Position numbers and translations under genes: made by a program. DNA of 64,000 nucleotides from positions 836,001-900,000 of the forward strand of contig NZ_CP102951.1 of the NCBI RefSeq assembly GCF_024741815.1, read 5' to 3'. This DNA comes from Pseudomonas sp. LS1212 (GTDB lineage: Bacteria; Pseudomonadota; Gammaproteobacteria; Pseudomonadales; Pseudomonadaceae). Positions 13,534-22,632 of this stretch are shown here, piece by piece. Each line of letters opens with the position of its first letter. Within the stretch, counting starts at the first letter, position 1. The notes below the pieces were generated by a model. The model was not told the origin of the DNA, made no database searches, and was given only the letters and a program-made list of their open reading frames with translations.

Positions 13534-14871
13534 ATGAGCAGAAAATATTTTGGTACTGACGGCATTCGCGGTCGTGTCGGCCAATACCCGATTACTCCTG
13601 ATTTCATGCTCAAGCTGGGTTGGGCCGCAGGTATGGCCTTTCGCCGTCTGGGGGCCTGCAAGGTGCTGGTCGGCAAGGACACGCGTATCTCGGGCTATAT
13701 GTTCGAGTCCGCCCTGGAGGCCGGGCTGTCTGCCGCAGGCGCCGACGTCATGCTGCTGGGGCCTATGCCGACACCGGCCATTGCCTACCTGACCCGGACG
13801 TTTCACGCCGAGGCGGGGATCGTCATCAGTGCTTCGCACAATCCTCACGACGACAACGGCATCAAGTTCTTTTCAGGCCAGGGCACCAAGCTGCCGGATG
13901 AAGTCGAGCTGATGATCGAGGAGTTGCTCGATACCCCGATGACCGTGGTCGAGTCGAGCAAGCTCGGCAAGGTCTCGCGCATCAACGACGCAGCTGGCCG
14001 CTACATAGAATTCTGCAAGAGCAGTGTGCCAACCAGTACCGATTTCGCCGGGCTGAAACTGGTTGTCGACTGCGCGCACGGTGCCACCTACAAGGTCGCG
14101 CCGAGCGTATTCCGCGAGCTGGGCGCCGAGGTTACCGTGCTCTCGGCCCAGCCCGATGGCCTGAACATCAACGAAAAATGTGGCTCGACCCACATCGAAG
14201 CCTTGCAGGCTGCTGTTCTGGTAGGTCATGCCGATCTCGGGATCGCCTTTGATGGTGACGGAGATCGTGTACTCATGGTCGATCACACCGGCGCCATCGT
14301 CGATGGCGATGAGCTGCTGTTCATCATTGCTCGCGACCTGCACGAGCGCGGCAAGCTGCAAGGTGGGGTGGTCGGTACGCTGATGAGTAACCTGGGCCTG
14401 GAACTGGCCCTGGAAGAGTTGTCGATCCCCTTCGTGCGGGCCAAGGTCGGTGACCGCTACGTGATCGCCGAGCTGCTCGAGCGCGATTGGCAGGTCGGCG
14501 GCGAGAACTCAGGGCATATTCTCTGTCTGCAGAACACCACCACCGGTGATGCGATCATCGCTGCGCTGCAAGTCTTGCTGGCGATCAAGCGTCGCGGCGA
14601 GACATTGGCCCAGGCTCGTCATGGCTTGCGCAAGTGTCCGCAGGTGCTGATCAACGTTCGCTTCGGCGGCGGGGTCGACCCGGTCGAGCATCCGGCGGTC
14701 AAGGAAGCTTGCGAGCGCGTGACCGCAGCGATGGCGGGCCGTGGCCGGGTGCTGCTGCGCAAGTCCGGAACAGAGCCGCTGGTGCGTGTCATGGTCGAAG
14801 GTGACGATGAAAGCGTGGTCCGTGGCCATGCCGAAGCACTGGCAAAACTGGTAAGTGAAGTTTGCGCCTGA
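13534..14871 (+). CDS. glmM: Phosphoglucosamine mutase
   Basis: Interconverts glucosamine-6-phosphate and glucosamine-1-phosphate on the path to UDP-GlcNAc for peptidoglycan and LPS. The 445-residue product starts with RKYFGTDGIRG and has the active-site phosphoserine motif ISASHNP (Ser101), the magnesium loop DGDGDR and the sugar-phosphate loop RKSGTEPLVR. The frame is open to a TTG overlapping folP, but the ATG at 13534 with GATGGAG upstream matches the family N-terminus. Confidence 0.98.
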   Translation: MSRKYFGTDGIRGRVGQYPITPDFMLKLGWAAGMAFRRLGACKVLVGKDTRISGYMFESALEAGLSAAGADVMLLGPMPTPAIAYLTRTFHAEAGIVISASHNPHDDNGIKFFSGQGTKLPDEVELMIEELLDTPMTVVESSKLGKVSRINDAAGRYIEFCKSSVPTSTDFAGLKLVVDCAHGATYKVAPSVFRELGAEVTVLSAQPDGLNINEKCGSTHIEALQAAVLVGHADLGIAFDGDGDRVLMVDHTGAIVDGDELLFIIARDLHERGKLQGGVVGTLMSNLGLELALEELSIPFVRAKVGDRYVIAELLERDWQVGGENSGHILCLQNTTTGDAIIAALQVLLAIKRRGETLAQARHGLRKCPQVLINVRFGGGVDPVEHPAVKEACERVTAAMAGRGRVLLRKSGTEPLVRVMVEGDDESVVRGHAEALAKLVSEVCA

Positions 14872-14937
14872 TTTTGGCTTGCCAGCGTTGATTTGGTTGG
14901 GTAACATCTGCGCCCACTTTGACCGACGAGGTACAGC

Positions 14938-15693
14938 ATGCGTCGCCCTATGGTAGCTGGTAACTGGAAAATGCACGGTACCCGCGCCAGCGTCGCTGAG
15001 CTGATCGAGGGCCTACGTAATCTGGCCCTCCCTGGCGGTGTTGATGTTGCGGTATTTCCGCCTGGCTTGTTTATCAATCAAGTGATTGAAGGCTTGCAAG
15101 GCAAGGCGATCACCGTCGGAGCCCAGAACTCCGCGGTTGAGCCGATGCAGGGCGCCCTGACAGGTGAGATTGCACCGAGTCAGTTGGTCGATGCAGGGTG
15201 TGGATTGGTTTTGGTCGGGCATTCCGAGCGGCGTCAGTTGATTGGCGAAAGCGACGAAGTGCTCAACCGCAAGTTTGCAGCAGCCCAGGCTTGTGGCTTG
15301 AAGCCGGTGTTGTGCATAGGGGAAACCCTGGAGCAACGCGAGGCAGGCAAGACTCTTGAGGTTGTCGGGCGTCAGCTTGGCAGTATCATGGAGGAGCTGG
15401 GGGTAGAGGCGTTCGTCAATGCGGTGATTGCTTATGAGCCAGTATGGGCCATCGGCACCGGACTGACGGCCACGCCGCAGCAAGCTCAGGATGTACACGC
15501 TGCCATTCGTGCGCAGCTGGCAGCAGAGAACGCAGAGGTCGCCAGGAATGTGCGGCTTCTATACGGCGGCAGCGTGAAGGCGGCCAATGCGGCTGAGCTG
15601 TTCGGCATGCCGGATATCGATGGGGGGCTCATTGGTGGAGCTTCCCTGAATGCAGATGAATTCGGTGCGATCTGTCGCGCCGCGGGAAACTGA
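14938..15693 (+). CDS. tpiA: Triose-phosphate isomerase
   Basis: Interconverts dihydroxyacetone phosphate and glyceraldehyde-3-phosphate. The 251-residue product has the substrate lysine at residue 11 (GNWKMHG), the catalytic histidine in GHSERR, the catalytic glutamate in AYEPVWAIGTG, and the phosphate-binding YGGSVK loop. secG starts four bases after its stop, the usual pseudomonad arrangement. Confidence 0.98.
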   Translation: MRRPMVAGNWKMHGTRASVAELIEGLRNLALPGGVDVAVFPPGLFINQVIEGLQGKAITVGAQNSAVEPMQGALTGEIAPSQLVDAGCGLVLVGHSERRQLIGESDEVLNRKFAAAQACGLKPVLCIGETLEQREAGKTLEVVGRQLGSIMEELGVEAFVNAVIAYEPVWAIGTGLTATPQQAQDVHAAIRAQLAAENAEVARNVRLLYGGSVKAANAAELFGMPDIDGGLIGGASLNADEFGAICRAAGN

Positions 15694-15697
15694 AAAA

Positions 15698-16081
15698 ATG
15701 CTGGAAACAGTCGTAGTCGTTTTTCATCTGCTGGGTGCGCTGGGCGTAGTAGCTCTGGTTTTGCTGCAGCAGGGTAAAGGTGCGGACGCTGGCGCGTCTT
15801 TCGGAGCAGGTGCATCAAATACTGTGTTCGGAAGCCAAGGTTCCTCTACCTTTCTTAGTAAGTTTACTGCTATACTTGCCGCCAGTTTCTTCATAACCAG
15901 CTTAGGGTTAGGTTACTTTGCTAAAGAGAAGGCTCACGAGCTGACTCAGGTGGGTTTACCAGATCCGGCAGTGTTGGAAGTACCGAAGCAAAAACCGGCA
16001 GCAGACGATGTGCCGGTGCTCGAAGGGCAAAAGACCGAAGTGAACACCACTGACGTCCCAGGGGCCCAAGAGCAAAAGTGA
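15698..16081 (+). CDS. secG: Preprotein translocase subunit SecG
   Basis: Small inner-membrane subunit of the SecYEG translocon that assists preprotein insertion. The 127-residue product has two transmembrane helices (VVVFHLLGALGVVALVLL and ~FTAILAASFFITSLGLGYF) separated by the conserved Gly-rich cytoplasmic loop GKGADAGASFGAGASNTVFG, then a Pro/Asp/Glu-rich tail typical of Pseudomonas SecG. The start is the ATG at 15698, four bases after tpiA. Two tRNA genes follow. Confidence 0.96.
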   Translation: MLETVVVVFHLLGALGVVALVLLQQGKGADAGASFGAGASNTVFGSQGSSTFLSKFTAILAASFFITSLGLGYFAKEKAHELTQVGLPDPAVLEVPKQKPAADDVPVLEGQKTEVNTTDVPGAQEQK

Positions 16082-16117
16082 TCCTCTGAGGAGGGCCACT
16101 GTTTCAAACGTAGTATT

Positions 16118-16203
16118 GCCGAGGTGGTGGAATTGGTAGACACGCAACCTTGAGGTGGTTGTGCCCATAGGGTGTAGGGGTTCGAGTCCCCTTCTCGGTA
16201 CCA
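16118..16203 (+). tRNA. tRNA-Leu (anticodon GAG)
   Basis: An 86-nt class II tRNA: acceptor GCCGAGG pairs with TCTCGGT, D-arm with AATTGGTAGA, anticodon stem CAACC/GGTTG with loop TTGAGGT giving anticodon GAG, a long variable arm (TGCCCATAGGGTG), T-arm with GGTTCGAGTCC, and an encoded CCA end. Reads CUC/CUU leucine codons. It lies between secG and tRNA-fMet, as in other pseudomonads. Confidence 0.97.
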
Positions 16204-16208
16204 ATTAA

Positions 16209-16237
16209 CAAGATAGCCCGCTGTTGCGGGCTTTCTT
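16209..16237 (+). terminator. Terminator after tRNA-Leu
   Basis: Stem AGCCCGC/GCGGGCT (16215-16221 with 16226-16232), TGTT loop, followed by TTCTTGT; the flanking CAAGA/TCTTG extends the stem. Likely the 3' end of the secG-tRNA-Leu transcript. Confidence 0.75.
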
Positions 16238-16298
16238 GTAGGTGGAGGTTAGATTGACCCTGAGAGGGATCGGTCGTATACTTCCGCCCCAGCTTTGT

Positions 16299-16375
<77 letters not shown>

Positions 16376-16385
16376 GTTTTAGCGG

Positions 16386-16407
16386 AGCCCCTTCTCAGGG
16401 GCTTTTT
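16386..16407 (+). terminator. Terminator 1 between tRNA-fMet and rimP
   Basis: Stem AGCCCC/GGGGCT with loop TTCTCA and a T-run (16403-16407), 11 nt after the tRNA. First of two intrinsic terminators in the tRNA-rimP leader. Confidence 0.85.
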
Positions 16408-16452
16408 GTTAGCTGGACACTTTATAGCGCCGCTTTCGACGGCGTTTCAGGG

Positions 16453-16478
16453 ATGGGCGCTTCGCCCATTTTTTTTTA
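16453..16478 (+). terminator. Terminator 2 between tRNA-fMet and rimP
   Basis: Stem ATGGGCG/CGCCCAT with CTT loop, followed by at least eight T residues. It ends about 40 nt before the rimP start codon. Because the next genes encode NusA, which modulates hairpin termination, it may serve as a read-through control point for the rimP-nusA-infB transcript. The terminator is seen; the control role is inferred from the E. coli operon. Confidence 0.88.
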
Positions 16479-16516
16479 TTTACACAGCATGCAAAAACAT
16501 GCACGAGGGGGTTCAG

Positions 16517-16975
16517 GTGTCGAGCAAGCTAGAACAGTTGCAGGCCTTGTTGGCCCCGGTGGTCGTGGCCCTTGGCTATGAATGCTGGGGTATTGAGTTT
16601 TCAGCTCAAGGTCGCCATTCACTATTGCGTATTTATATCGATAAAGAAGGCGGTGTGCTGGTGGATGACTGCGCCATCGTCAGCCGTCAGATCAGCGGTG
16701 TTCTGGATGTTGAAGATCCGATCTCCGTTGAATACACCCTCGAAGTTTCCTCTCCTGGCATGGAACGTCCGCTGTTCACGCTTGAACAGTTTGCCAAGTA
16801 TGCCGGCGAACAAGTGAAAATAAAGCTGCGCTCGCCCTTCGAAGGTCGACGTAACTTTCAGGGCCTTCTCCGCGGGGTGGAGGAGCAGGATGTCGTGGTG
16901 CAGGTTGAAGACCACGAGTTCCTGTTGCCGATCGATATGATCGACAAGGCCAACATAATTCCCAGTTTTGACTGA
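16517..16975 (+). CDS. rimP: Ribosome maturation factor RimP
   Basis: Needed for efficient 30S subunit assembly. The 152-residue product has the N-terminal alpha/beta domain (SSKLEQLQALLAPVV..GYECWGIEF), the SSPGMERPLF motif, and a C-terminal Sm-like beta barrel. The start is GTG at 16517 with AGGGGG just upstream, matching the length of pseudomonad RimP; upstream in-frame codons run through the terminator and are not used. First protein gene of the rimP-nusA-infB operon. Confidence 0.96.
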   Translation: MSSKLEQLQALLAPVVVALGYECWGIEFSAQGRHSLLRIYIDKEGGVLVDDCAIVSRQISGVLDVEDPISVEYTLEVSSPGMERPLFTLEQFAKYAGEQVKIKLRSPFEGRRNFQGLLRGVEEQDVVVQVEDHEFLLPIDMIDKANIIPSFD

Positions 16976-17034
16976 GACGTGCCAGATACTGCGGATCCCG
17001 CGGATCCAATGGCTTGCGAAAGGCGAGGCGTACG

Positions 17035-18516
17035 ATGAGCAAAGAAGTACTGCTGGTTGTTGAGTCGGTATCCAACGAAAAGGGTGTACCGGCGAGCGTG
17101 ATTTTTGAAGCGCTGGAAGTGGCCCTGGCCACAGCGACCAAAAAGCGTTTTGAAGATGAAGTCGACTTGCGTGTGGAGATCAATCGCCACACTGGTAACT
17201 ACGAAACCTTCCGTCGCTGGGCTGTGGTCGAAGATGAAGATCTGGACGACCCGGCCATCGAATTGGCGGTTGACCAGGCCCAGGAGAAACAACCTGGCGC
17301 AGTGGCCGGTGATGTGGTCGAAGTCAAGATCGACTCCATCGAGTTTGGTCGCATCGCTGCACAGACCGCCAAGCAGGTCATCGTGCAGAAGGTCCGCGAA
17401 GCGGAACGCGCTCAAGTGGTCGACGCCTATCGCGAGCGCCTGGGTGAAATTATTTCCGGCACGGTGAAAAAGGTTACGCGTGACAATGTCATCGTTGACC
17501 TGGGCAACAATGCCGAAGCCCTGCTGGCGCGTGAAGATATTATTTCTCGCGAAACTTTCCGGGTTGGCGTGCGTGTTCGTGCGCTGCTCAAGGAAATCCG
17601 CACCGAGAACCGCGGACCTCAGCTGATTCTGTCGCGTACTGCGCCAGAAATGCTGATCGAACTGTTCCGCATCGAAGTGCCGGAAATTGCTGAAGGTCTG
17701 ATCGAAGTGATGGCGGCATCCCGTGACCCGGGTTCGCGCGCCAAGATCGCTGTTCGCTCCAAGGACAAGCGCATCGACCCACAGGGTGCCTGCATCGGTA
17801 TGCGCGGTTCGCGCGTCCAGGCAGTGTCCGGTGAGTTGGGTGGCGAGCGTGTGGATATCGTCCTGTGGGACGACAACCCTGCGCAGTTCGTGATCAACGC
17901 CATGTCTCCAGCTGAAGTGGCGGCAATCATCGTTGATGAAGATGCCCATGCAATGGACATCGCCGTCGGCGCGGACAATCTGGCCCAGGCTATTGGTCGC
18001 GGCGGTCAGAACGTACGTCTGGCCAGCCAGTTGACCGGCTGGACCCTGAACGTGATGACCGAATCGGACATCCAGGCCAAGCAGCAAGCTGAAACCGGCG
18101 ACATCCTGCGCAACTTCATCGACGAGCTGGAAGTCGACGAAGAGCTTGCGCAGGTGTTGGTCGACGAAGGCTTCACCAGCCTGGAAGAGATTGCCTACGT
18201 ACCGTTGGAAGAAATGCTCAACATCGAGGGCTTTGACGAAGAAATCGTCAACGAGCTTCGCGCTCGTGCCAAGGATCGCTTGTTGACTAAAGCCATCGCT
18301 ACTGAGGAAAAGCTGGCAGACGCCCATCCAGCCGAAGACCTGCTCTCGCTTGAGGGTATGGACAAGGATTTGGCGATGGAACTGGCGGTGCGCGGCGTAA
18401 TTACCCGCGAAGACCTGGCCGAGCAGTCTATTGACGATCTGCTCGACATCGACGGCATTGACGATGATCGTGCCGGCAAGTTGATCATGGCCGCCCGAGC
18501 CCACTGGTTCGAGTAA
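17035..18516 (+). CDS. nusA: Transcription termination/antitermination factor NusA
   Basis: RNA-polymerase-associated factor affecting pausing, termination and antitermination. The 493-residue product has an N-terminal polymerase-binding domain, an S1 domain (~135-200), two KH domains (KDKRIDPQGACIGMRGSRVQ and AIGRGGQNVRLASQLTGW) and two acidic C-terminal repeats (from ~370, with LEEIAYVPLEEM and DLAEQSIDDLLDI). The ATG at 17035 is chosen over an upstream TTG to fit the family N-terminus MSKEVLLVVESVSNEK. infB follows after 27 nt. Confidence 0.98.
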   Translation: MSKEVLLVVESVSNEKGVPASVIFEALEVALATATKKRFEDEVDLRVEINRHTGNYETFRRWAVVEDEDLDDPAIELAVDQAQEKQPGAVAGDVVEVKIDSIEFGRIAAQTAKQVIVQKVREAERAQVVDAYRERLGEIISGTVKKVTRDNVIVDLGNNAEALLAREDIISRETFRVGVRVRALLKEIRTENRGPQLILSRTAPEMLIELFRIEVPEIAEGLIEVMAASRDPGSRAKIAVRSKDKRIDPQGACIGMRGSRVQAVSGELGGERVDIVLWDDNPAQFVINAMSPAEVAAIIVDEDAHAMDIAVGADNLAQAIGRGGQNVRLASQLTGWTLNVMTESDIQAKQQAETGDILRNFIDELEVDEELAQVLVDEGFTSLEEIAYVPLEEMLNIEGFDEEIVNELRARAKDRLLTKAIATEEKLADAHPAEDLLSLEGMDKDLAMELAVRGVITREDLAEQSIDDLLDIDGIDDDRAGKLIMAARAHWFE

Positions 18517-18543
18517 GTAGGCGCGGCCTGAGGAGAGAAGTGC

Positions 18544-21048
18544 ATGACGCAAGTCACGGTGAAAGAATTGGCCAAAGAGGTCGCCGCACCGGTAGAGCGC
18601 CTGTTGCAGCAGATGCGTGAGGCAGGTCTGCCGCACACCGACGCCGGACAAGTTGTGACCGACAATGAGAAGCAGGCTCTGCTGGCTCATTTGAAAAGCA
18701 GCCACAAGGCTAAAGTGGAAGAACCGCGCAAGATCACTTTGCAGCGCAAGACCACTAGCACCCTGCGTGTTGCTGGCAGCAAAAGCATCAGCGTAGAAGT
18801 ACGCAAGAAGAAAGTATTCGTTCAGCGCAGCCCGGAAGAAATCCAGGCTGAGCAGAAGCGCGAGCTCGAAGAGCGCCGTGCAGCAGAGAATGCAGCCCGT
18901 CAAAAGGCCGAAGAAGAAGCCCGCGTGCGCGCCGAAGAAGAGGCACGTCGCCAGCCTTCGACGCCTGCACCGGCACCGGCCGCGGCCGCGGCTCCAGCAC
19001 CGGCTCCGGCCGTTGCCGCGCCTGTGGTCGACATTGCGCCGGCTCCGGTTGCCGATCGCAAGAAAGACGAGCCACGTCGCCCGGACAAACCGCGCAACGA
19101 AGACGCCCGTCGTGATGGCGATCGCAAGAACGCCCCGCACCGTGCTTCGGTCAAGGAAAAAGAGAAGGTTCCGGCCCCTCGTTCGGCTCCGCGTACCACC
19201 GACGAAGAAAGCGATGGCTTCCGTCGTGGCGGCCGTGGCAAGTCCAAGCTGAAAAAACGTAACGCCCACGGTTTCCAGAGCCCGACCGGCCCAGTGGTTC
19301 GTGACGTACAGATCGGCGAGACCATCACTGTCGGCGATTTGGCCGCGCAGATGTCGGTCAAGGCTGCCGAAGTCATCAAGTTCATGTTCAAGCTGGGTAC
19401 TCCGGCCACCATCAACCAGGTACTGGATCAGGAAACTGCCCAACTGGTTGCTGAAGAGCTGGGCCACAAAGTGACCCTGGTCAGCGACACGGCCCTGGAA
19501 GATTCCCTGGCCGAGTCCCTGAAGTTCGAAGGCGAGGCTGTTGCCCGTGCGCCGGTCGTGACCGTAATGGGCCACGTTGACCACGGCAAGACCTCTCTGC
19601 TCGACTACATCCGTCGTGCCAAGGTAGCGGCTGGCGAAGCCGGCGGCATTACCCAGCACATCGGTGCGTACCACGTTGAAACCGACCGTGGCATGGTGAC
19701 GTTCCTCGATACCCCGGGCCACGCGGCGTTTACCGCGATGCGTGCCCGTGGTGCCAAGGCGACCGACATCGTGATCCTGGTGGTTGCAGCGGACGACGGC
19801 GTGATGCCGCAGACCGTTGAAGCCGTTCAGCACGCTCAGGCCGCCGGTGTTCCGCTGGTCGTGGCAGTGAACAAGATCGACAAGCCGGGCGCCGATCTCG
19901 ATCGCATCCGCAGCGAACTGTCGGTTCACGGCGTGACCTCCGAAGAGTGGGGTGGCGACACTCCATTCGTGCCGGTCTCGGCGAAGATGGGTACCGGTGT
20001 CGACGAACTGCTCGAAGCCGTCCTGTTGCAGGCTGAAGTTCTCGAACTGACCGCCACGCCGTCGGCTCCTGGCCGCGGTGTCGTTGTCGAATCGCGCCTG
20101 GACAAGGGTCGTGGCCCGGTTGCCACCGTGCTGGTTCAGGACGGTACCCTGCGCCAGGGCGACATGGTACTGGTCGGTTCGAACTATGGCCGCGTTCGCG
20201 CCATGCTCGACGAAAACGGCAAGACCATCAAGGAAGCAGGTCCGGCCATTCCGGTCGAGATCCTGGGCCTGGACGGTACGCCGGACGCTGGCGACGAGAT
20301 GAGCGTGGTTGCCGACGAGAAGAAAGCCCGTGAAGTGGCTCTGTTCCGTCAAGGCAAGTTCCGCGAAGTCAAGCTGGCCCGCGCTCACGCCGGCAAGCTG
20401 GAAAACATCTTCGAGAGCATGGGTCAGGAAGAGAAGAAGACGCTCAACATCGTCCTCAAATCCGACGTCCGTGGCTCGCTGGAAGCTCTGCAGGGCGCTC
20501 TGAACGGCCTGGGCAACGAGGAAGTGCAAGTGCGCGTAGTGGGCGGCGGCGTCGGTGGTATCACCGAAAGCGACGCCAACCTGGCACTGGCCTCCAATGC
20601 AGTACTGTTCGGCTTCAACGTGCGTGCCGATGCCGGCGCGCGCAAGATCGTCGAGCAGGAAGGTCTGGATATGCGTTACTACAACGTGATCTACGACATC
20701 ATTGAAGACGTCAAGAAAGCCCTGACCGGTATGCTCGGCAGCGACGTTCGCGAGAACATCCTGGGCATCGCCGAAGTGCGTGACGTGTTCCGTTCGCCGA
20801 AATTCGGTGCGATTGCCGGTTGCATGGTTATCGAAGGTGTCGTGCACCGTAACCGTCCAATCCGTGTACTGCGTGAAGACATCGTTATCTTCGAAGGCGA
20901 GCTGGAATCCCTGCGCCGCTTCAAGGATGACGCTTCCGAAGTACGTGCCGGCATGGAGTGCGGTATCGGCGTGAAGAGCTACAACGACGTCAAGGTCGGC
21001 GACAAGATCGAAGTCTTCGAGAAAGTCCAAGTGGCTCGTACGCTCTGA
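18544..21048 (+). CDS. infB: Translation initiation factor IF-2
   Basis: GTPase that brings fMet-tRNA to the 30S subunit and promotes subunit joining. The 834-residue product has N-terminal IF2N domains, a long low-complexity charged and Ala/Pro-rich linker (~95-240), then the GTPase core with G1 GHVDHGKT at 343-350, DTPGHAAF and NKIDKPGAD, followed by domains II-IV that bind fMet-tRNA. GAGGAGAGAAG precedes the ATG. A 1467-codon antisense frame across nusA-infB is a codon-bias shadow. Confidence 0.99.
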   Translation: MTQVTVKELAKEVAAPVERLLQQMREAGLPHTDAGQVVTDNEKQALLAHLKSSHKAKVEEPRKITLQRKTTSTLRVAGSKSISVEVRKKKVFVQRSPEEIQAEQKRELEERRAAENAARQKAEEEARVRAEEEARRQPSTPAPAPAAAAAPAPAPAVAAPVVDIAPAPVADRKKDEPRRPDKPRNEDARRDGDRKNAPHRASVKEKEKVPAPRSAPRTTDEESDGFRRGGRGKSKLKKRNAHGFQSPTGPVVRDVQIGETITVGDLAAQMSVKAAEVIKFMFKLGTPATINQVLDQETAQLVAEELGHKVTLVSDTALEDSLAESLKFEGEAVARAPVVTVMGHVDHGKTSLLDYIRRAKVAAGEAGGITQHIGAYHVETDRGMVTFLDTPGHAAFTAMRARGAKATDIVILVVAADDGVMPQTVEAVQHAQAAGVPLVVAVNKIDKPGADLDRIRSELSVHGVTSEEWGGDTPFVPVSAKMGTGVDELLEAVLLQAEVLELTATPSAPGRGVVVESRLDKGRGPVATVLVQDGTLRQGDMVLVGSNYGRVRAMLDENGKTIKEAGPAIPVEILGLDGTPDAGDEMSVVADEKKAREVALFRQGKFREVKLARAHAGKLENIFESMGQEEKKTLNIVLKSDVRGSLEALQGALNGLGNEEVQVRVVGGGVGGITESDANLALASNAVLFGFNVRADAGARKIVEQEGLDMRYYNVIYDIIEDVKKALTGMLGSDVRENILGIAEVRDVFRSPKFGAIAGCMVIEGVVHRNRPIRVLREDIVIFEGELESLRRFKDDASEVRAGMECGIGVKSYNDVKVGDKIEVFEKVQVARTL

Positions 21049-21108
21049 TTTGCGAGCTCGAGGAACCTGGTGGAATGCATATCGGCACTCCAGTGCGGTT
21101 CTAAACGC

Positions 21109-21143
21109 AACGCCCGGTCCGGCTTCCAGCCTGGCCGGGCGTT
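21109..21143 (+). terminator. Hairpin between infB and rbfA
   Basis: Arms AACGCCCGG/CCGGGCGTT around a 17-nt loop, ending in TTT only. The short T-run suggests partial termination or an RNA-processing site within the operon rather than a full stop. Confidence 0.55.
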
Positions 21144-21170
21144 TGCCGCTTCTAGTTACAGGTAATAAAC

Positions 21171-21572
21171 ATGGCAAAAGAATATAGCCGTACCCAGCGC
21201 ATTGGCGATCAGATGCAACGCGAACTGGCGCAACTGATCCGCCGAGAAGTGAAGGACCCACGCGTAGGCCTGGTCACTATCACTGCAGTGGATGTCAGCC
21301 GTGACGTTGGTCACGCCAAGGTGTTCATCACCGTGATGGGTCAGGAAACTGCCGAAGACATCAAGCAGAGCATCAAGGTGCTCAACGCGGCAGCGGGTTT
21401 CCTGCGCATGCAGTTGGGCAAGGAAATGAAGCTGCGCAGTGTTCCCCAGTTGCACTTCCATTACGATGAAAGCGTGACTCGCGGTGCCCATTTGTCGGCA
21501 CTGATCGAGCGCGCGGTGGCTGAAGACAGCCAGCATCAGGACGCTGATTCAAAACCAGACGCCGAGGTGTAA
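21171..21572 (+). CDS. rbfA: 30S ribosome-binding factor RbfA
   Basis: Cold-shock-associated 16S rRNA maturation factor that binds the 30S neck. The 133-residue product begins MAKEYSRTQRIGDQMQRELAQ and has the KH-like fold with conserved VKDPRVGLVTIT and LHFHYDESV segments. truB starts four nt after its stop, so the pair is tightly linked. Confidence 0.97.
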   Translation: MAKEYSRTQRIGDQMQRELAQLIRREVKDPRVGLVTITAVDVSRDVGHAKVFITVMGQETAEDIKQSIKVLNAAAGFLRMQLGKEMKLRSVPQLHFHYDESVTRGAHLSALIERAVAEDSQHQDADSKPDAEV

Positions 21573-21575
21573 GCG

Positions 21576-22493
21576 GTGGCTCAGGTCAAGCGTATTCGTC
21601 GTAACGTCAGCGGCATCATCTTGCTCGACAAGCCGTTGGGGTTCACCTCCAACGCAGCCTTGCAGAAGGTTCGCTGGCTGCTCAATGCCGAGAAGGCCGG
21701 CCACACCGGCAGCCTCGACCCGTTGGCCACCGGCGTGCTGCCGCTGTGCTTCGGTGAAGCGACCAAGTTCTCTCAGTACCTGCTCGATTCCGACAAGGGC
21801 TACGAGACCGTCATGCAGCTGGGCATGACCACCACCACGGCGGATGCCGAAGGTGAGGTTTTGCTGACCCGCGAGGTGACCGTTGGTCGTGAGGATATCG
21901 AAGCTGTCTTGCCACGCTTTCGTGGTCAAATCAGCCAGATACCGCCAATGTACTCGGCGCTCAAGCGTGACGGACAGCCACTTTACAAGCTTGCACGTGC
22001 AGGTGAAGTAGTGGAGCGCGAAGCGCGTTCTGTTACTATTGACCGCTTGGAATTGCTCGACTGCGAGGAAACTCGCGCACGGCTGTCGGTAGGCTGCTCG
22101 AAAGGCACCTACATCCGTACGCTGGTCGAAGATATCGGCGAGCAATTGGGTTGCGGTGCTTACGTTGCGCAATTGCGCCGTACCCATGCCGGCCCTTTCA
22201 CGTTGGCCCAGACGGTCACGCTCGAAGAGCTTGAACGCGTCCACGCAGAAGGTGGCTTTGAGGCGGTCGATCAGTTTTTGATGCCCTCGGACAGCGGTCT
22301 GCAGGATTGGCCACTGCTCCAGTTCTCCGAGCACAGTGCGTTCTACTGGCTGCACGGACAACCGGTAAGAGCCCCGGACGCGCCGAAGTTTGGCATGGTG
22401 CGGGTGCAGGATCACAATGGTCGTTTCATCGGTATCGGTGAAGTGAGCGAAGACGGGCGCATCGCGCCACGTCGCTTGATTCGGTCTGAATGA
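21576..22493 (+). CDS. truB: tRNA pseudouridine(55) synthase TruB
   Basis: Isomerises U55 in the T-loop of elongator tRNAs. The 305-residue product has the catalytic aspartate Asp48 in GSLDPLATGVLP, the family motif HTGSLDP, and a C-terminal PUA-like domain. It starts at GTG (MAQVKRIRRNVSG) with GCCGAGGTG from the rbfA tail as its ribosome site. Confidence 0.97.
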   Translation: MAQVKRIRRNVSGIILLDKPLGFTSNAALQKVRWLLNAEKAGHTGSLDPLATGVLPLCFGEATKFSQYLLDSDKGYETVMQLGMTTTTADAEGEVLLTREVTVGREDIEAVLPRFRGQISQIPPMYSALKRDGQPLYKLARAGEVVEREARSVTIDRLELLDCEETRARLSVGCSKGTYIRTLVEDIGEQLGCGAYVAQLRRTHAGPFTLAQTVTLEELERVHAEGGFEAVDQFLMPSDSGLQDWPLLQFSEHSAFYWLHGQPVRAPDAPKFGMVRVQDHNGRFIGIGEVSEDGRIAPRRLIRSE

Positions 22494-22632
22494 CCGAACC
22501 CTGCGGTGTCACCACCACAGGGAAAGAGGATGGCTGTTAGTAGGCACGGTCACTCCTCACTTTTAAATACAGGGAACTATCCCTGGCCTATTGGAAACCG
22601 TTCATTCGGTTCCCTTGATTGGAGAAGCCCAC

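Noticed and set aside
16858..21261. A 1467-codon open frame on the minus strand across rimP, nusA and infB
   Set aside because: It lies antisense to three well-recognised genes, its translation is rich in His/Arg/Val low-complexity runs, and it has no family resemblance. It is a third-position codon-bias shadow.
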